Shown here: piece after piece, positions 52,880-61,721 of the stretch
Layout of the letters: each line of letters opens with the position of its first letter
Numbering within the stretch: position 1 is the stretch's first letter
Assembly (NCBI RefSeq): GCF_900078315.1
Contig: NZ_FKBS01000014.1
Coordinates: forward strand, 1,089,847 to 1,153,846
Direction: 5' to 3'
Source of the DNA: Bordetella ansorpii
GTDB taxonomy: Bacteria > Pseudomonadota > Gammaproteobacteria > Burkholderiales > Burkholderiaceae_B
Length of the DNA stretch: 64,000 bases
Position numbers and translations under genes: made by a program
Notes under the pieces: generated by a model
The model's input: only the letters and a program-made list of their open reading frames with translations
Told to the model about the DNA's origin: nothing
Database searches by the model: none

Positions 52880-55504
52880 TCATCGGTTCTGCAGGGTATC
52901 AAGAGCAGCATCCAACGCCGTAACCGCCTCGACGACCGTTCTTACCGTCGCCCGATCAAACTCATGATCGCGCTGAGCGTCGTGCACACCGCTATTGAGG
53001 TAACCCCATTCAATACTCGTACCGCTGACATTGAGCAGCCGGACCAACGCCCCTACGGCATCCGGCGCACCCGCATGTTGCGCCGCGATACGCTCGACGG
53101 CCGACCGCAACTTGGTGCATTTATTGTTCAGCTCCCAAGGCGCGCGGGGCCCGCTCAGCTTGATGTCGATCCGGCCGTCCGCCCGCCGACCCAGCCACGT
53201 CCACAGGCGGTCCGTCAGACTCTCCAGCGCCGGCCGGGCCTGACGCAGTGCCTCGCGTTTCTCGTCAGCCGCCAACGCCTGCTGGGCCAGAAGAACATAG
53301 TTCTTCGCTAGCGGGTCGCTGTCGACCCGCAGTTCGTGCTCTCCCTGATGCGGGAGAAACTTGTAGCGCTTAATGGCCGCGGCGCGGCGCACGCCCAACT
53401 CCTGCTGGATGCGGTGCAGGAACTCCTCTGCGTGCGAGGTGAGGATAACCTGCTTGCCGTGGAGCAAACCGTCCTCGAAGAAGGTACGCCAGATGCCATC
53501 GCGATGGTCGTCGTCGATCGCGTTGACGACGTCATCGAATATGACCACGGGGCAGCCCTGCGCGAGGTTCTTGGCAAGCAGAATCGCCAGGCCCAGGCAT
53601 TTGATGTGCCCTTCGCTGAAGACGATCAACGCGTCGTAGCGCGCGCCCGGCTCGCCGGCGAACTCCACCTCGATCTTGCCGTTCTCGGCCACGGGCAACC
53701 ACAGCGCGTGCAGCAGATCGCCGGGCGGATCGGCCCGGTTGAATGCGTTGTAGAGATGGCGGGCTTGGTCTCCCAGCCCCTGTAGCAGAACCCCCGGCAG
53801 AGCGGTCAGGTATGCCTGAATCTCGGGCAGGAAACCGTCGTAGGCGGCCTTGACCCGCTGATGGTGCACCACCACCGGCATTTCGTCCGTGGCCGCCTGG
53901 ATCAGGCCGCGGTTCGCGTCGTCGAATTGGGCCACGGTTTGGCGGGCGGCCGCCAGCTCCTGATCCGCAGTCGTGCGCATGGTCCGCAGCCGTTCGATCT
54001 CCAGCTGATGCTGTTGCAGGCGGTCCCGCTCCTGGGCCATCGCGCCGCGCTGGGCATTCACGTCGCGCGCCTGCGCGTCGAAGCCTTCGATGATCTGTGC
54101 GATCCGTAAGAGGGCTTGCCAGGCGCGCTGGTCCCCATTCACCCCGCCGCCGAGCCAATTGCCCGCCGACGTGGGAGGCAGCAGTGGCAGGCCCGCGGCC
54201 TGCGATTCGGCAGGACAAGCGACCCCAGCCGCCGCCACCACGCGGCGCATTTCGTCACACAGCGCTCGGACCGCCTCGCTCAACTGTGTCCGATGCCCGG
54301 CCTCCTGCTGCTGCAGGACGGCCAGTTGCGCGAGCTGCTCCAGGCCCATTCGCGCCCTGGCGAACGGGTCCTGCGCCACGGCGGCCAGTTCGGTTCCACA
54401 TGCCGGACACGCGGTCGCCCCGTCCGCCAACGCTTGCACGGCCTCGTAGAGCTTCGCGTACGACACCTCGCCGGCGCGGGCCGCGAGTTGCGCGGAAGAC
54501 GCTTGCCACAGTCCCTGGACGCGGTAGGCCTCTGCCAGCAACGCTTGCAGGCGGGCCTGGGTCACCTCGTGAATGGCAGGCGGGTTGGCGTCCAGCTGAG
54601 CCTGGACATACGGTAGCCGTCCTTGCTGCTGCGGCGTACCCAGCAGCCAGTCCACGCAGGTTTGATAGGTCGCGCCAGGTGACATGCGCTGCGCCAAAGC
54701 TTGTTCCAGGCCCTCGACCGCTGCGATCTTCTGCGGGTAGGCGGCGATGGTCTGTTCGGAGTTCGCCAACTGCAGGCGACGCTGCGCCAGCTGCGCCGCC
54801 TGCACGCCGGCAAGCATCAGGTCCTGATCGAGCGAGGGGTTGAAGCCGCGCACGAACTCGCTGAACTGGTCCACGCCGAACAGGGTGGCGATGAGCTGGC
54901 GCTGATCGCTCGGGGTCCGCGCGGCGATTCGGGCGAAATCGTCGAGGCGGTTCTTCTCGATGAAGCAGAAGCGATACTCAGCTTCGTCGGGCTGGACGGC
55001 CTGCGCCTCGCCCGCCGCCGTAGACGACAGGACTGGCGCGATGTGGCGGCGCAGGCGAGCGTTGTTGCAGTACGTCCGCTGGTCGACCCGCTTGGCCTGC
55101 GCTTCGCTGATCGAACCGAGCATCGCCACTTCCAAGGCTTCGCAGAAGCTGCTCTTGCCGGTGCCGTTGGCACCGTAGACCAAGGTGATGTCATGGCTGA
55201 GGTCGAACGTCTCCTGCCGCATGAATCCTCGAAACGGCCCGACTTCGAGCTGGTGCAGTCGCCCGAGCGCCGGCCCGTTTTCGGGGCCGCGCGCGTCCCC
55301 GTCGTAGGCGACAGGCATCTGCGCCAGATGCGCGATGGCCAGCGGCGCCAAGCGCGTGGAGCGCCCCCGGCGTGCAGCACCGACCTCGGCCAGTGGCTGC
55401 AGGTGATCGAGCACCAGGTGCGCCAGCCGGCGCACGTCGTCGTGCACGTGCCGCTGCGTCAAGTGCGCCAGGAACCGGTGGTACTCCGAACGTATGCTTG
55501 CCAC
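52880..55504 (-). CDS. Rad50/SbcC-like ATPase with CxxC hook (CBASS operon, last gene)
   Basis: An 874-aa ABC-type ATPase split as in Rad50. Walker A GANGTGKSS is at 111-119 after an 80-residue N-terminal extension; the coiled-coil-rich middle has a CPAC hook (366-369); the signature-like FSEGHIKCLGLAILLA is at 629-644, Walker B VVIFDDV at 654-660 and a switch histidine LTSHAEE near 691. A 170-residue C-terminal domain follows, ending GVHDAQRDHEFDRATVRTVVEAV. The start is GTG with GAGGGG upstream, 9 nt after the DUF6602-like gene. It may be an effector or DNA-sensing partner in the defence operon. Its C-terminal domain is unassigned. Confidence 0.75.
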   Translation of the reverse strand: MASIRSEYHRFLAHLTQRHVHDDVRRLAHLVLDHLQPLAEVGAARRGRSTRLAPLAIAHLAQMPVAYDGDARGPENGPALGRLHQLEVGPFRGFMRQETFDLSHDITLVYGANGTGKSSFCEALEVAMLGSISEAQAKRVDQRTYCNNARLRRHIAPVLSSTAAGEAQAVQPDEAEYRFCFIEKNRLDDFARIAARTPSDQRQLIATLFGVDQFSEFVRGFNPSLDQDLMLAGVQAAQLAQRRLQLANSEQTIAAYPQKIAAVEGLEQALAQRMSPGATYQTCVDWLLGTPQQQGRLPYVQAQLDANPPAIHEVTQARLQALLAEAYRVQGLWQASSAQLAARAGEVSYAKLYEAVQALADGATACPACGTELAAVAQDPFARARMGLEQLAQLAVLQQQEAGHRTQLSEAVRALCDEMRRVVAAAGVACPAESQAAGLPLLPPTSAGNWLGGGVNGDQRAWQALLRIAQIIEGFDAQARDVNAQRGAMAQERDRLQQHQLEIERLRTMRTTADQELAAARQTVAQFDDANRGLIQAATDEMPVVVHHQRVKAAYDGFLPEIQAYLTALPGVLLQGLGDQARHLYNAFNRADPPGDLLHALWLPVAENGKIEVEFAGEPGARYDALIVFSEGHIKCLGLAILLAKNLAQGCPVVIFDDVVNAIDDDHRDGIWRTFFEDGLLHGKQVILTSHAEEFLHRIQQELGVRRAAAIKRYKFLPHQGEHELRVDSDPLAKNYVLLAQQALAADEKREALRQARPALESLTDRLWTWLGRRADGRIDIKLSGPRAPWELNNKCTKLRSAVERIAAQHAGAPDAVGALVRLLNVSGTSIEWGYLNSGVHDAQRDHEFDRATVRTVVEAVTALDAALDTLQNR

Positions 55505-55513
55505 AGCGACCCC

Positions 55514-56239
55514 TCACTTGGTCAACCACTGACCGTAAGCCTCCACATCGATCATGGGGACCGTTCCACTGAACTGAAGCTGCGCGATCAGCTTGAAAAG
55601 AAACGCGGTCGCCGGCTTGTTTTCGTTGGTGTAGCTGTACGCGCCGCTGGCTTGGTCATAGAAAAAGTGCCCGTGGGCGGCAACGCATCCGATGTCCACA
55701 CGCCCCTCGGTGAGGTTTGCGTTCAGCGCCTTGTCCATGGATGGACCCAATGCAGGACTCCATTCGCTCTCGAAGGTGAGCAAGCCACCCAGAATCGGAA
55801 TCAACGGCTTCGCTGGGTAGGTCCCGCCAGCGTGCGGGATCGGCAGGCTCGTGCGGTGCAGCCTGCGCACACTGGCGACCTTCTCCTGGGCATAGGCCAC
55901 AAGCCCCGCGTCAGCCGTCTGCTTGGCCTCGAAAACGGCGTACACGCTTTCGGCTGGAATGATCGTCTCGTTCTCGTAGGTGAAGATAAAAGGCGAATAT
56001 TGCCGATCAAACACCACCACATCGATCTGCTGGCTGAAGTTCCCCAGGCTGTCCACCACATGCGCCTTCGCCGCCTGGTACCGTTTGGGCAGATAGGTAT
56101 CCAGCATGTCGATCCAGACGTTCTCGCTCGCATCCCCCTTCGTACCCGGGTGACCGAAGGTCTTGCGTACTACGGACAAGCGCTGCTGGATGTCTTCATG
56201 CAGGGACGACAGGAGCTGGGAAAGCGACCACTGGGACAT
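55514..56239 (-). CDS. DUF6602-like protein with PD-(D/E)xK signature, putative effector nuclease
   Basis: A 241-aa soluble protein I assign to DUF6602. The segment QIDVVVFDRQYSP (Asp73) followed by SVYAVFEAKQT (Glu104-x-Lys106) is the D...ExK pattern of PD-(D/E)xK nucleases, with Glu39 as a possible extra ligand. In type III CBASS the usual effector NucC also has this fold, so this may be its replacement. The start ATG 56239 has GAGG upstream, 38 nt after the nucleotidyltransferase stop. Nuclease activity is inference. Confidence 0.7.
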   Translation of the reverse strand: MSQWSLSQLLSSLHEDIQQRLSVVRKTFGHPGTKGDASENVWIDMLDTYLPKRYQAAKAHVVDSLGNFSQQIDVVVFDRQYSPFIFTYENETIIPAESVYAVFEAKQTADAGLVAYAQEKVASVRRLHRTSLPIPHAGGTYPAKPLIPILGGLLTFESEWSPALGPSMDKALNANLTEGRVDIGCVAAHGHFFYDQASGAYSYTNENKPATAFLFKLIAQLQFSGTVPMIDVEAYGQWLTK

Positions 56240-56277
56240 GCTGTACCTCGATGGGACGTGTATGGAAGCCGATGGAA

Positions 56278-57180
56278 TCAGGACAGTGGGAACTTGGGGC
56301 CAAACAGTGCGCGCCAGGCGCGAAGCGCTTCGATATTGCGACCACGACGCGCGTGGTCGATGGCGATGCTTGCGTCCTGGCTCGCCTGGAACAGCAGCTG
56401 CTGCGCGCGCTGCTTGCGCGCGGCATCCATATCGTTGCTGATCGCCGGGCCAAGTCCGGCGGGATCCGGCCACTCGTCATGAACACGATCGGCAAGCGTG
56501 GCAAAGAACGACTGGATCTCGCGATCGAACGATCCTCCCCAGCCGCCGTAAAGACACTCAAGGGCCATTACCTCGATCAGGAACGAGGGCTTCACCGGCT
56601 TCTGATCGCCGTGCTTGGGATTGTTGTTCCAGTACTTCACCATGCGCACGAGACCTTTCCACTCATTGCCATAGGCTTGGTGCGCTGCGGTCGCCTTGTC
56701 CTTATGGATCTCCGGGTCCGTCTTGATCCACTTTCCGGACGCCGTATCGGGGATCTCATACTGGTCGCCGGTGTCGAATGCGGGCACCGCATCCACGCTG
56801 ACCACCCGGTAGTCCGTGTTGTCCTCCGCGTCGATGTGAACACCGAAATCCACGTTGATCGAGCGCGCCTGTTTGCGCACGGCCGCCGAACCGTATTTCT
56901 CCACCAATGCAGAGTGGAAATCATCCAGCACTACCGATGCGGCCTTGCCGTGGTAATGCTTCTCCGAGTCCTTCAGCACGAAGAAGATGTCGATATCCTT
57001 GAGCGGCTTCGTCTTCGTGTATCGAGCATAGGACCCGGTCAGGAAGCTGCGCGCAATGCCGAACTTGGTCTGCAGGTAGTCCCGCACTTCGTTCTGGCGT
57101 TGCGAGGCATTCTTCTGTTCGCGTTCGTTGAGTTCCAGACGCGACTTGAACTTGCGAAAAGCTTCATCGATCGACAGCAT
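56278..57180 (-). CDS. CBASS cyclic oligonucleotide synthase (CD-NTase)
   Basis: A 300-aa nucleotidyltransferase of the cGAS/DncV-like superfamily. The active site shows [24 protein letters not shown]: Gly49-Ser50 and Asp62/Asp64, with the third acid at Asp111 ([11 protein letters not shown]). A helical C-terminal part with ECLYGGWGG follows. With HORMA and TRIP13 genes adjacent it should be of the CdnC/CdnD kind, making a cyclic di- or trinucleotide after phage infection. ATG overlaps the HORMA stop (TGATG), so both are coupled. Confidence 0.88.
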   Translation of the reverse strand: MLSIDEAFRKFKSRLELNEREQKNASQRQNEVRDYLQTKFGIARSFLTGSYARYTKTKPLKDIDIFFVLKDSEKHYHGKAASVVLDDFHSALVEKYGSAAVRKQARSINVDFGVHIDAEDNTDYRVVSVDAVPAFDTGDQYEIPDTASGKWIKTDPEIHKDKATAAHQAYGNEWKGLVRMVKYWNNNPKHGDQKPVKPSFLIEVMALECLYGGWGGSFDREIQSFFATLADRVHDEWPDPAGLGPAISNDMDAARKQRAQQLLFQASQDASIAIDHARRGRNIEALRAWRALFGPKFPLS

Positions 57181-57680
57181 CAGCGTTGCCTCCAATATCC
57201 GGCCTGACCCGCCAGGCCGCTGTGTTCGACAGTCGAGCCTAGGCTCTGCTTGACCATTCCATCCGTCGAGCGATAACTTCCTTTGCTCCACCCCTCCACA
57301 TCAGGCCGCCCTGGCTTTGTATCGAGCATTAACTTGTACTTGGCCTGCGATGGCAGCAGCCCAGCTTTCTTGATCGCGTACTTCAACTGCTCGGTATCTG
57401 TCCAGAAGCTGCCGTCGCCATCGGACCACCCATACACGATGTCGATATCCCATCGGGTCACGAGTTTGTCGGTTGCCGGGTTGTAGATCTCCAGAATCAC
57501 CTTGCGCAGATCACCGGTCCCGAGCCACGTCTTGATGGCTCGGGTATTGCTCTCCCAGCGATCCGCGAAGTGCTCGGGGTCCAGCCCACTGAGCAGGATG
57601 ATGTCTTTCAAGCTCTTGAGGATGTTGTCGGTCACATAGGTAACCGAGTGCGTGTACGAGTAGGTGGCGACGGTGCTCAT
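57180..57680 (-). CDS. cap7: bacterial HORMA-domain protein (CBASS sensor)
   Basis: A 166-aa bacterial HORMA protein: [20 protein letters not shown], then [41 protein letters not shown] and the safety-belt-like C-terminus [20 protein letters not shown]. In type III CBASS such proteins recognise a closure peptide from the phage and then bind and activate the CD-NTase. Overlaps the upstream gene (ATGA) and the NTase (TGATG). Confidence 0.88.
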
Positions 57681-58147
57681 GACTTGAGGAAACCTCCGAG
57701 GTCGAGCGACAGCGCTTGTCCAGCATCGGCCTGCGCCTGCGTGGCAATTCCTTGGCTCAAGTCCCGTGCAATGATGCGAGAACTGTGCTTTTTGAGCGCG
57801 GTTTGCACCCAGCCGAGCTGCTCCTTCGGACACGGCAGCGAGACTCCCCAGTCTCCCTTCAACGGCTCGAACCCCAAGACTTCTTCGTTGGCATCATCAC
57901 CATCGATCGCGTCTTCGTCGAAGAGGCAGTAGATCCTGGTCCGTGGTCCATCGCATGTCGCAACGATGGGCGCGCTCTTGGGTGCCTGGTCGGCGATCAA
58001 GCTGGCGGCCACGCCCGCCACGGCCCTGAGTTCAGAGCGAGCCGTGCCGTCCTTGCCCTGAGTGAGCAGTTCGACAATGGCATCCCACGTCTGCAACGCA
58101 TCGCGGTGCGGCGAGCTGCGAAACGTCCGGCTGACAACGGTGGTCAT
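57677..58147 (-). CDS. small protein in second-HORMA position (156 aa)
   Basis: The sequence starts [21 protein letters not shown] and has [44 protein letters not shown] and a long flexible-looking tail ([20 protein letters not shown]). In the two-HORMA type III CBASS of Pseudomonas aeruginosa a second, divergent HORMA protein takes this place beside TRIP13. Sequence alone does not prove the HORMA fold; identity by position is moderate. Overlaps both neighbours by 4 nt. Confidence 0.65.
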
Positions 58148-59058
58148 TTTTGCTTCCCTCCTTGAAGGCGCATTTGCGTTGCCTGTCGTATCGCACTGCG
58201 CAGGTGCTCTACGGAAAGCTTGTTCGGATCGATAGCCACTTGCGGGTCGGCCGCGAGGGCGTTGGCTACGACCTTGCGAATGGCCCGACCATCCAATCCG
58301 ACGCACTCGCCAGCGCACGCGTCGAACTGGTGAGCCGAGGAAAGCTTGCCAATCCCCGGAAATGTCTTTGCCAGGCCATTCAGGCAGTCCACCAGGATCT
58401 GCTTGCAGGCATCCTTGCCGGGCAGTGGCACCTCCATCACCATGTCGCAACGAGATAGGAAGGCACTGTCGACGGCCTGTGGGAAGTTGCTGGTGGCCAC
58501 GAACAGCAGATGCGGGTTGCGTTCGGCCAACATGTCCAACTGCACCAACACCGCGTCGGTGGCCCGGTGCACATCAACCGGGTTGGCTTCCAGGCTGAGC
58601 TTGGCTCGATCAGCCGCAAGCGTTTCGACCTCGTCCAGAAGGACGATCGTCGGGCCCGCCGCTGCGGATTCTGCGATCGATTGCGAGAACAGGTCTGCCA
58701 CGGCGCGTTGAGTCTTTCCCATTGCAGAGCTCGTCAGCGTGTGAGGCTCTACTTCCAGCAATCGAAACTTCGCAGAAGAAAAAGATTCGGCCACACGATG
58801 CGCCAAGCCCCGTGCCAAGGAGGTCTTCCCAGTCCCCGGCGGGCCGACCAACAAGATCACGCCGTGCAGGGGGAGTACCGTGCGCTCCACCTTGGGGCGC
58901 ACCGTGAAGTTGACGATCGCCTGTGACAGCAACTGCTTCTTGAGAGCTTCGTCCATGACGATGGAATCCCACAGGGCGCCCAGCGACGTGTCCGGCAGCT
59001 TCCAGCTTCGATGGATGCCTTTCGGCAAAGTGGCGTCTGATGAAGGATTCTTGGTCAT
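58144..59058 (-). CDS. cap6: TRIP13/Pch2-like AAA+ ATPase (CBASS)
   Basis: A 304-aa AAA+ remodeler: Walker A VGPPGTGKTS (71-80), Walker B IVLLDEVE (138-145), sensor-1 LFVATSNFP, arginine-finger region SRCDMVMEVPLP and a C-terminal lid with GLDGRAIRKVV. The bacterial TRIP13 of type III CBASS disassembles activated HORMA complexes and keeps the system off. It starts 17 nt after the PIN gene and overlaps the next gene (ATGA). Confidence 0.88.
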   Translation of the reverse strand: MTKNPSSDATLPKGIHRSWKLPDTSLGALWDSIVMDEALKKQLLSQAIVNFTVRPKVERTVLPLHGVILLVGPPGTGKTSLARGLAHRVAESFSSAKFRLLEVEPHTLTSSAMGKTQRAVADLFSQSIAESAAAGPTIVLLDEVETLAADRAKLSLEANPVDVHRATDAVLVQLDMLAERNPHLLFVATSNFPQAVDSAFLSRCDMVMEVPLPGKDACKQILVDCLNGLAKTFPGIGKLSSAHQFDACAGECVGLDGRAIRKVVANALAADPQVAIDPNKLSVEHLRSAIRQATQMRLQGGKQK

Positions 59059-59075
59059 CCGTGGCTCTCGGCGGG

Positions 59076-59651
59076 TCAGAGAATGGTGCGATAGGTCGCC
59101 AGCACCTTGGTCGTTTGCACAAGGCCCTGGCGCAGCAGGATTTCGAGATAGCGGTCCACCTCGATCGGCGGATGCTTGAGTTGGGCACGCTGGCGCTGCG
59201 CAGCCGACACCACGGCGGCCGCGTCCAGATCCAGTAGGTTGTCCACAAACTCATCGGGGTGCTGCGATTCGATGCCGTACGGAGCCAGCAGATCGTTCGG
59301 GAAATCCCGTTCGTTGAACGTCACAATCACGCTCGCACCGCAGCGAATCGCCGCAGCCAGGACGTGCCGGTCGTCCGGATCGGGCAATGTCAGGCCTGCC
59401 ACGAGCGCTTCGTAGCCCTCCACCAAGCCGTCCGGAATTGCCCGGTCCATGAGATCCGACGTCCTGTCGACCTGAACCCGGGTGAGATCGGGGCGGTTGA
59501 TCAACAGGTTGCGTTTCCACTCCTCATGAATGGCTTGGCTCCACCGCGCCCGGAAGCGGCCAGACAGGCCGAGCCACATCAGGAAATCCCGCAGTGGCGC
59601 GGGATATAGAACGCACGCGTCGTAGACGGCGGTGAATGGGGAATGCCTCAT
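59076..59651 (-). CDS. PIN-domain protein (probable toxin)
   Basis: A 191-aa PIN-fold protein: first acidic residue in AVYDACVLYPAPLRDFL, IHEEWKRNL (Glu), LPDPDDRHVLAAAI (Asp-Asp) and TFNERDFPNDLL. The acidic set is typical of Mg-dependent RNases of VapC-like kind. It is preceded and overlapped (ATGA) by an excisionase-type HTH gene, giving a plausible toxin-antitoxin pair. It is followed at 17 nt by the CBASS TRIP13 gene, so the pair is part of the same transcript. Confidence 0.8.
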   Translation of the reverse strand: MRHSPFTAVYDACVLYPAPLRDFLMWLGLSGRFRARWSQAIHEEWKRNLLINRPDLTRVQVDRTSDLMDRAIPDGLVEGYEALVAGLTLPDPDDRHVLAAAIRCGASVIVTFNERDFPNDLLAPYGIESQHPDEFVDNLLDLDAAAVVSAAQRQRAQLKHPPIEVDRYLEILLRQGLVQTTKVLATYRTIL

Positions 59652-60118
59652 TCGTATCCCATTCCCAACTCTTGCGACTGCTGAGCGAGTTCGGCCATCG
59701 CCTGCTCACTGGCGCGCTCGCGCGCTTCCTTGTACTGCATCAGATCGGCGAACCTCACCCTGCGGTGCTTGCCGGTGCGATGAAATGCCAACACCCCATC
59801 TTCGAGCAGCTTGACGAAATGGGGACGGGACACGTTGAGCAAGTCCGCCGCCTCTTGGGTCGTCAGCTCTGCATGGACGGGCACCACCTTTACTGCATTG
59901 CCATCGGCCAACTCGGCCAGGATGTCGACCAGCAGGCGTAAAGCCGAGGTAGGCAGTTCCACCTGATGAGCCTGTTTGTGGTCATCAAAGATCTGGATGT
60001 GCTGCGTCTCGAACTGGGTTGCGAGGTAAGCCGCCAAGGCACGTTGACCCTGGACGGCTGCCTTCACCTCTCCCGCGGCGGGAAGGGTCATCTTGGATTG
60101 GGCAGTGGCGGTGGTCAT
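59648..60118 (-). CDS. excisionase-type HTH protein (probable antitoxin)
   Basis: A 156-aa protein with a MerR/excisionase-type winged helix near the end (ELTTQEAADLLNVSRPHFVKLLEDGVLAF..GKHRRVRFADLMQY) and an N-terminal region with an alpha-helical VELPTSALRLLVDILAELADG. It is the first gene of the defence operon and probably represses it through direct repeats in the promoter at 60153-60181. Paired with the PIN gene by a 4-nt overlap. Confidence 0.8.
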   Translation of the reverse strand: MTTATAQSKMTLPAAGEVKAAVQGQRALAAYLATQFETQHIQIFDDHKQAHQVELPTSALRLLVDILAELADGNAVKVVPVHAELTTQEAADLLNVSRPHFVKLLEDGVLAFHRTGKHRRVRFADLMQYKEARERASEQAMAELAQQSQELGMGYE

Positions 60119-60152
60119 GGGTAGCTCCTAAGCGAAAACGGTTGCAGAGCCG

Positions 60153-60181
60153 ATCATATTCGAAATACTCGAAAAACGCAA
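60153..60181 (-). promoter_or_regulatory. promoter of the defence operon
   Basis: On the minus strand TTGCGT (60181-60176) and TATGAT (60158-60153) are 17 bp apart. The spacer holds two direct repeats TTTCGAGTA and TTTCGAATA, good candidates for binding of the HTH antitoxin. The 203-bp gap to RAQPRD is AT-rich here and otherwise empty. Confidence 0.6.
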
Positions 60182-60321
60182 TAATCGAAGCGCGACCCGT
60201 GCTTTTGTAGGTTCGCTCGCAGCATGCCCAATCCGGTCGTCCGCCAGTTCCTATTGTTTGCGGCCTGAAACAGCCCTGATCTCCACGATCAACCCATTGC
60301 TGATCACACAGGAATGGCGCG

Positions 60322-60705
60322 ATGGTGGCTTCGATCTGGCTGCGCGCCGCGCATCGCGGCGTGCCCACTTTTTTCGTGACGGCCCTCGTGCTGGGCCAGT
60401 CCCCGATGGCATTGGCCGAGTCCCCGGCGCAGCGCCAGGAGTTGGTCGCCGCGCTGCGCCAGCTCGACGCGCTGGAACGCACCGTCGCGGACAGCGCCGC
60501 GCATGCCCCCATCCAGCCGGGCGAGCGCTACCACTTCGATTACCCACGGCTGCTGGCTGACCTGGCGCGCGTGCGCGCCGGCATCCAGTTCCACCTGACG
60601 CCATCACGCGCTCAGCCGCGCGACCCCTCCGAACTGGCCGGCGACTACCGCACCGAGCGGGCCGCTTCGCCATCGCCGAAGACGACTGCGGAGGGCGAGC
60701 AATGA
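60322..60705 (+). CDS. RAQPRD-family ICE conjugation protein
   Basis: A 127-aa exported protein (signal peptide VTALVLGQSPMALA) carrying the family signature SRAQPRDPSEL, preceded by RYHFDYPRLLADLARVRAGIQ. It marks the start of the pilus/T4SS gene run and overlaps the next gene (ATGA). Role unknown but conserved. Confidence 0.88.
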   Translation: MVASIWLRAAHRGVPTFFVTALVLGQSPMALAESPAQRQELVAALRQLDALERTVADSAAHAPIQPGERYHFDYPRLLADLARVRAGIQFHLTPSRAQPRDPSELAGDYRTERAASPSPKTTAEGEQ

Positions 60706-60935
60706 ACGGCGCCCAGGTCTCGGCATTTCAAGCCAACAGCGGTATCGCGCCTTCCGCGATGGCGACCGTCCTGGTCGGCGTCGTGTTCGCGGTCCTGCTC
60801 GTGTGGGGCGTCTGGGCCATCCGAACGGCCTATGTGGGGTGGTCCGAGAGCCGCCTCAACCAGCGCCAGTTCCTCGGCGTCTGCATCCGCTTCGTCGCGA
60901 TGTACCTCGTCCTGAGTTTCTTCCTCCTGTCCTGA
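60702..60935 (+). CDS. TIGR03758-family ICE membrane protein
   Basis: A 77-aa protein with two membrane helices (MATVLVGVVFAVLLVWGVWA and FVAMYLVLSFFLLS) around a short charged loop. It matches TIGR03758 in length, topology and place; probably a TrbC/pilin-like or channel subunit. Confidence 0.82.
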   Translation: MNGAQVSAFQANSGIAPSAMATVLVGVVFAVLLVWGVWAIRTAYVGWSESRLNQRQFLGVCIRFVAMYLVLSFFLLS

Positions 60936-60951
60936 CATGAAAGGCCCGACC

Positions 60952-61311
60952 ATGCACAACCGCAACCTCACTTCCCGTTTTGCCCAGCGCGCCGCCGTGG
61001 CCCTGGGCGCCGCCGCGCTGCCCGCACTGTCGTTCGCGCAAGGTCTGCCGCAGTTGGAGAACCCGACGCGCGGCACCGGCAACGGCATCATGGAGACCAT
61101 CCGCAACTACGGCTACGACATCATCATGCTCGTGGCCCTGCTGGTGGTGGCGTCGATGTTCATCGGCGTCTGCTACCACGCCTACGGCACCTACGCGGAG
61201 ATCCACACCGGCCGCAAGACGTGGGGCCAATTCGGCCTCACGGTCGCCATCGGCGCCGTGCTGCTCGTGATCGGCATCTGGCTGCTCACCGAAGCCACCG
61301 GCATCCTGTAA
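60952..61311 (+). CDS. TIGR03745-family ICE membrane protein
   Basis: A 119-aa protein: signal peptide ending near LPALSFAQ, then GIMETIRNYGYDIIMLVALLVV and FGLTVAIGAVLLVIGIWLL. TIGR03745 type, perhaps the pilin. I prefer ATG 60952 (AAAGG 8 nt upstream) to ATG 60937, which has no SD. Confidence 0.82.
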   Translation: MHNRNLTSRFAQRAAVALGAAALPALSFAQGLPQLENPTRGTGNGIMETIRNYGYDIIMLVALLVVASMFIGVCYHAYGTYAEIHTGRKTWGQFGLTVAIGAVLLVIGIWLLTEATGIL

Positions 61312-61322
61312 GCGAGGCCGGT

Positions 61323-61721
61323 ATGTCCGAGCAGCAGCACGTCCGTGCGGACGGGACGGTCACGTTCCTTCCGCACCGGCTCAACCGCCATCCCGTGGTC
61401 GTGCGCGGCCTCACCGCCGACGAGCTGTGGATCTGCTGCGGCCTGTCCGGCGCGGCCGGCCTGCTGGTCGGCGCGCCGCTTTCGTGGGTGTTCCGCACGA
61501 TCGCCATCGCACCGACGTTCGTTGTCCTGGGCGTGGCCTTGGGCGTGTTCATCGGCGGCGGCATCCTGCGCCGCCTCAAGCGTGGGCGCCCCGACACCTG
61601 GCTGTATCGACAGTTGCAGTGGCGCATCGCAACGCGCCATCCGCTGATGGCCGGCTGGGTGGGCGGCCACGTGCTGATCTCGCGCTCGGGCTTCTGGTCC
61701 ACCCGCAGGAGCATGCGATGA
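61323..61721 (+). CDS. TIGR03750-family conjugal transfer protein
   Basis: A 132-aa protein: TVTFLPHRLNRHPVVVRGLTADEL, two membrane helices and RLKRGRPDTWLYRQLQWRIA. The TIGR03750 family resembles TraL-like T4SS proteins. It overlaps the next gene by 4 nt. Confidence 0.85.
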   Translation: MSEQQHVRADGTVTFLPHRLNRHPVVVRGLTADELWICCGLSGAAGLLVGAPLSWVFRTIAIAPTFVVLGVALGVFIGGGILRRLKRGRPDTWLYRQLQWRIATRHPLMAGWVGGHVLISRSGFWSTRRSMR

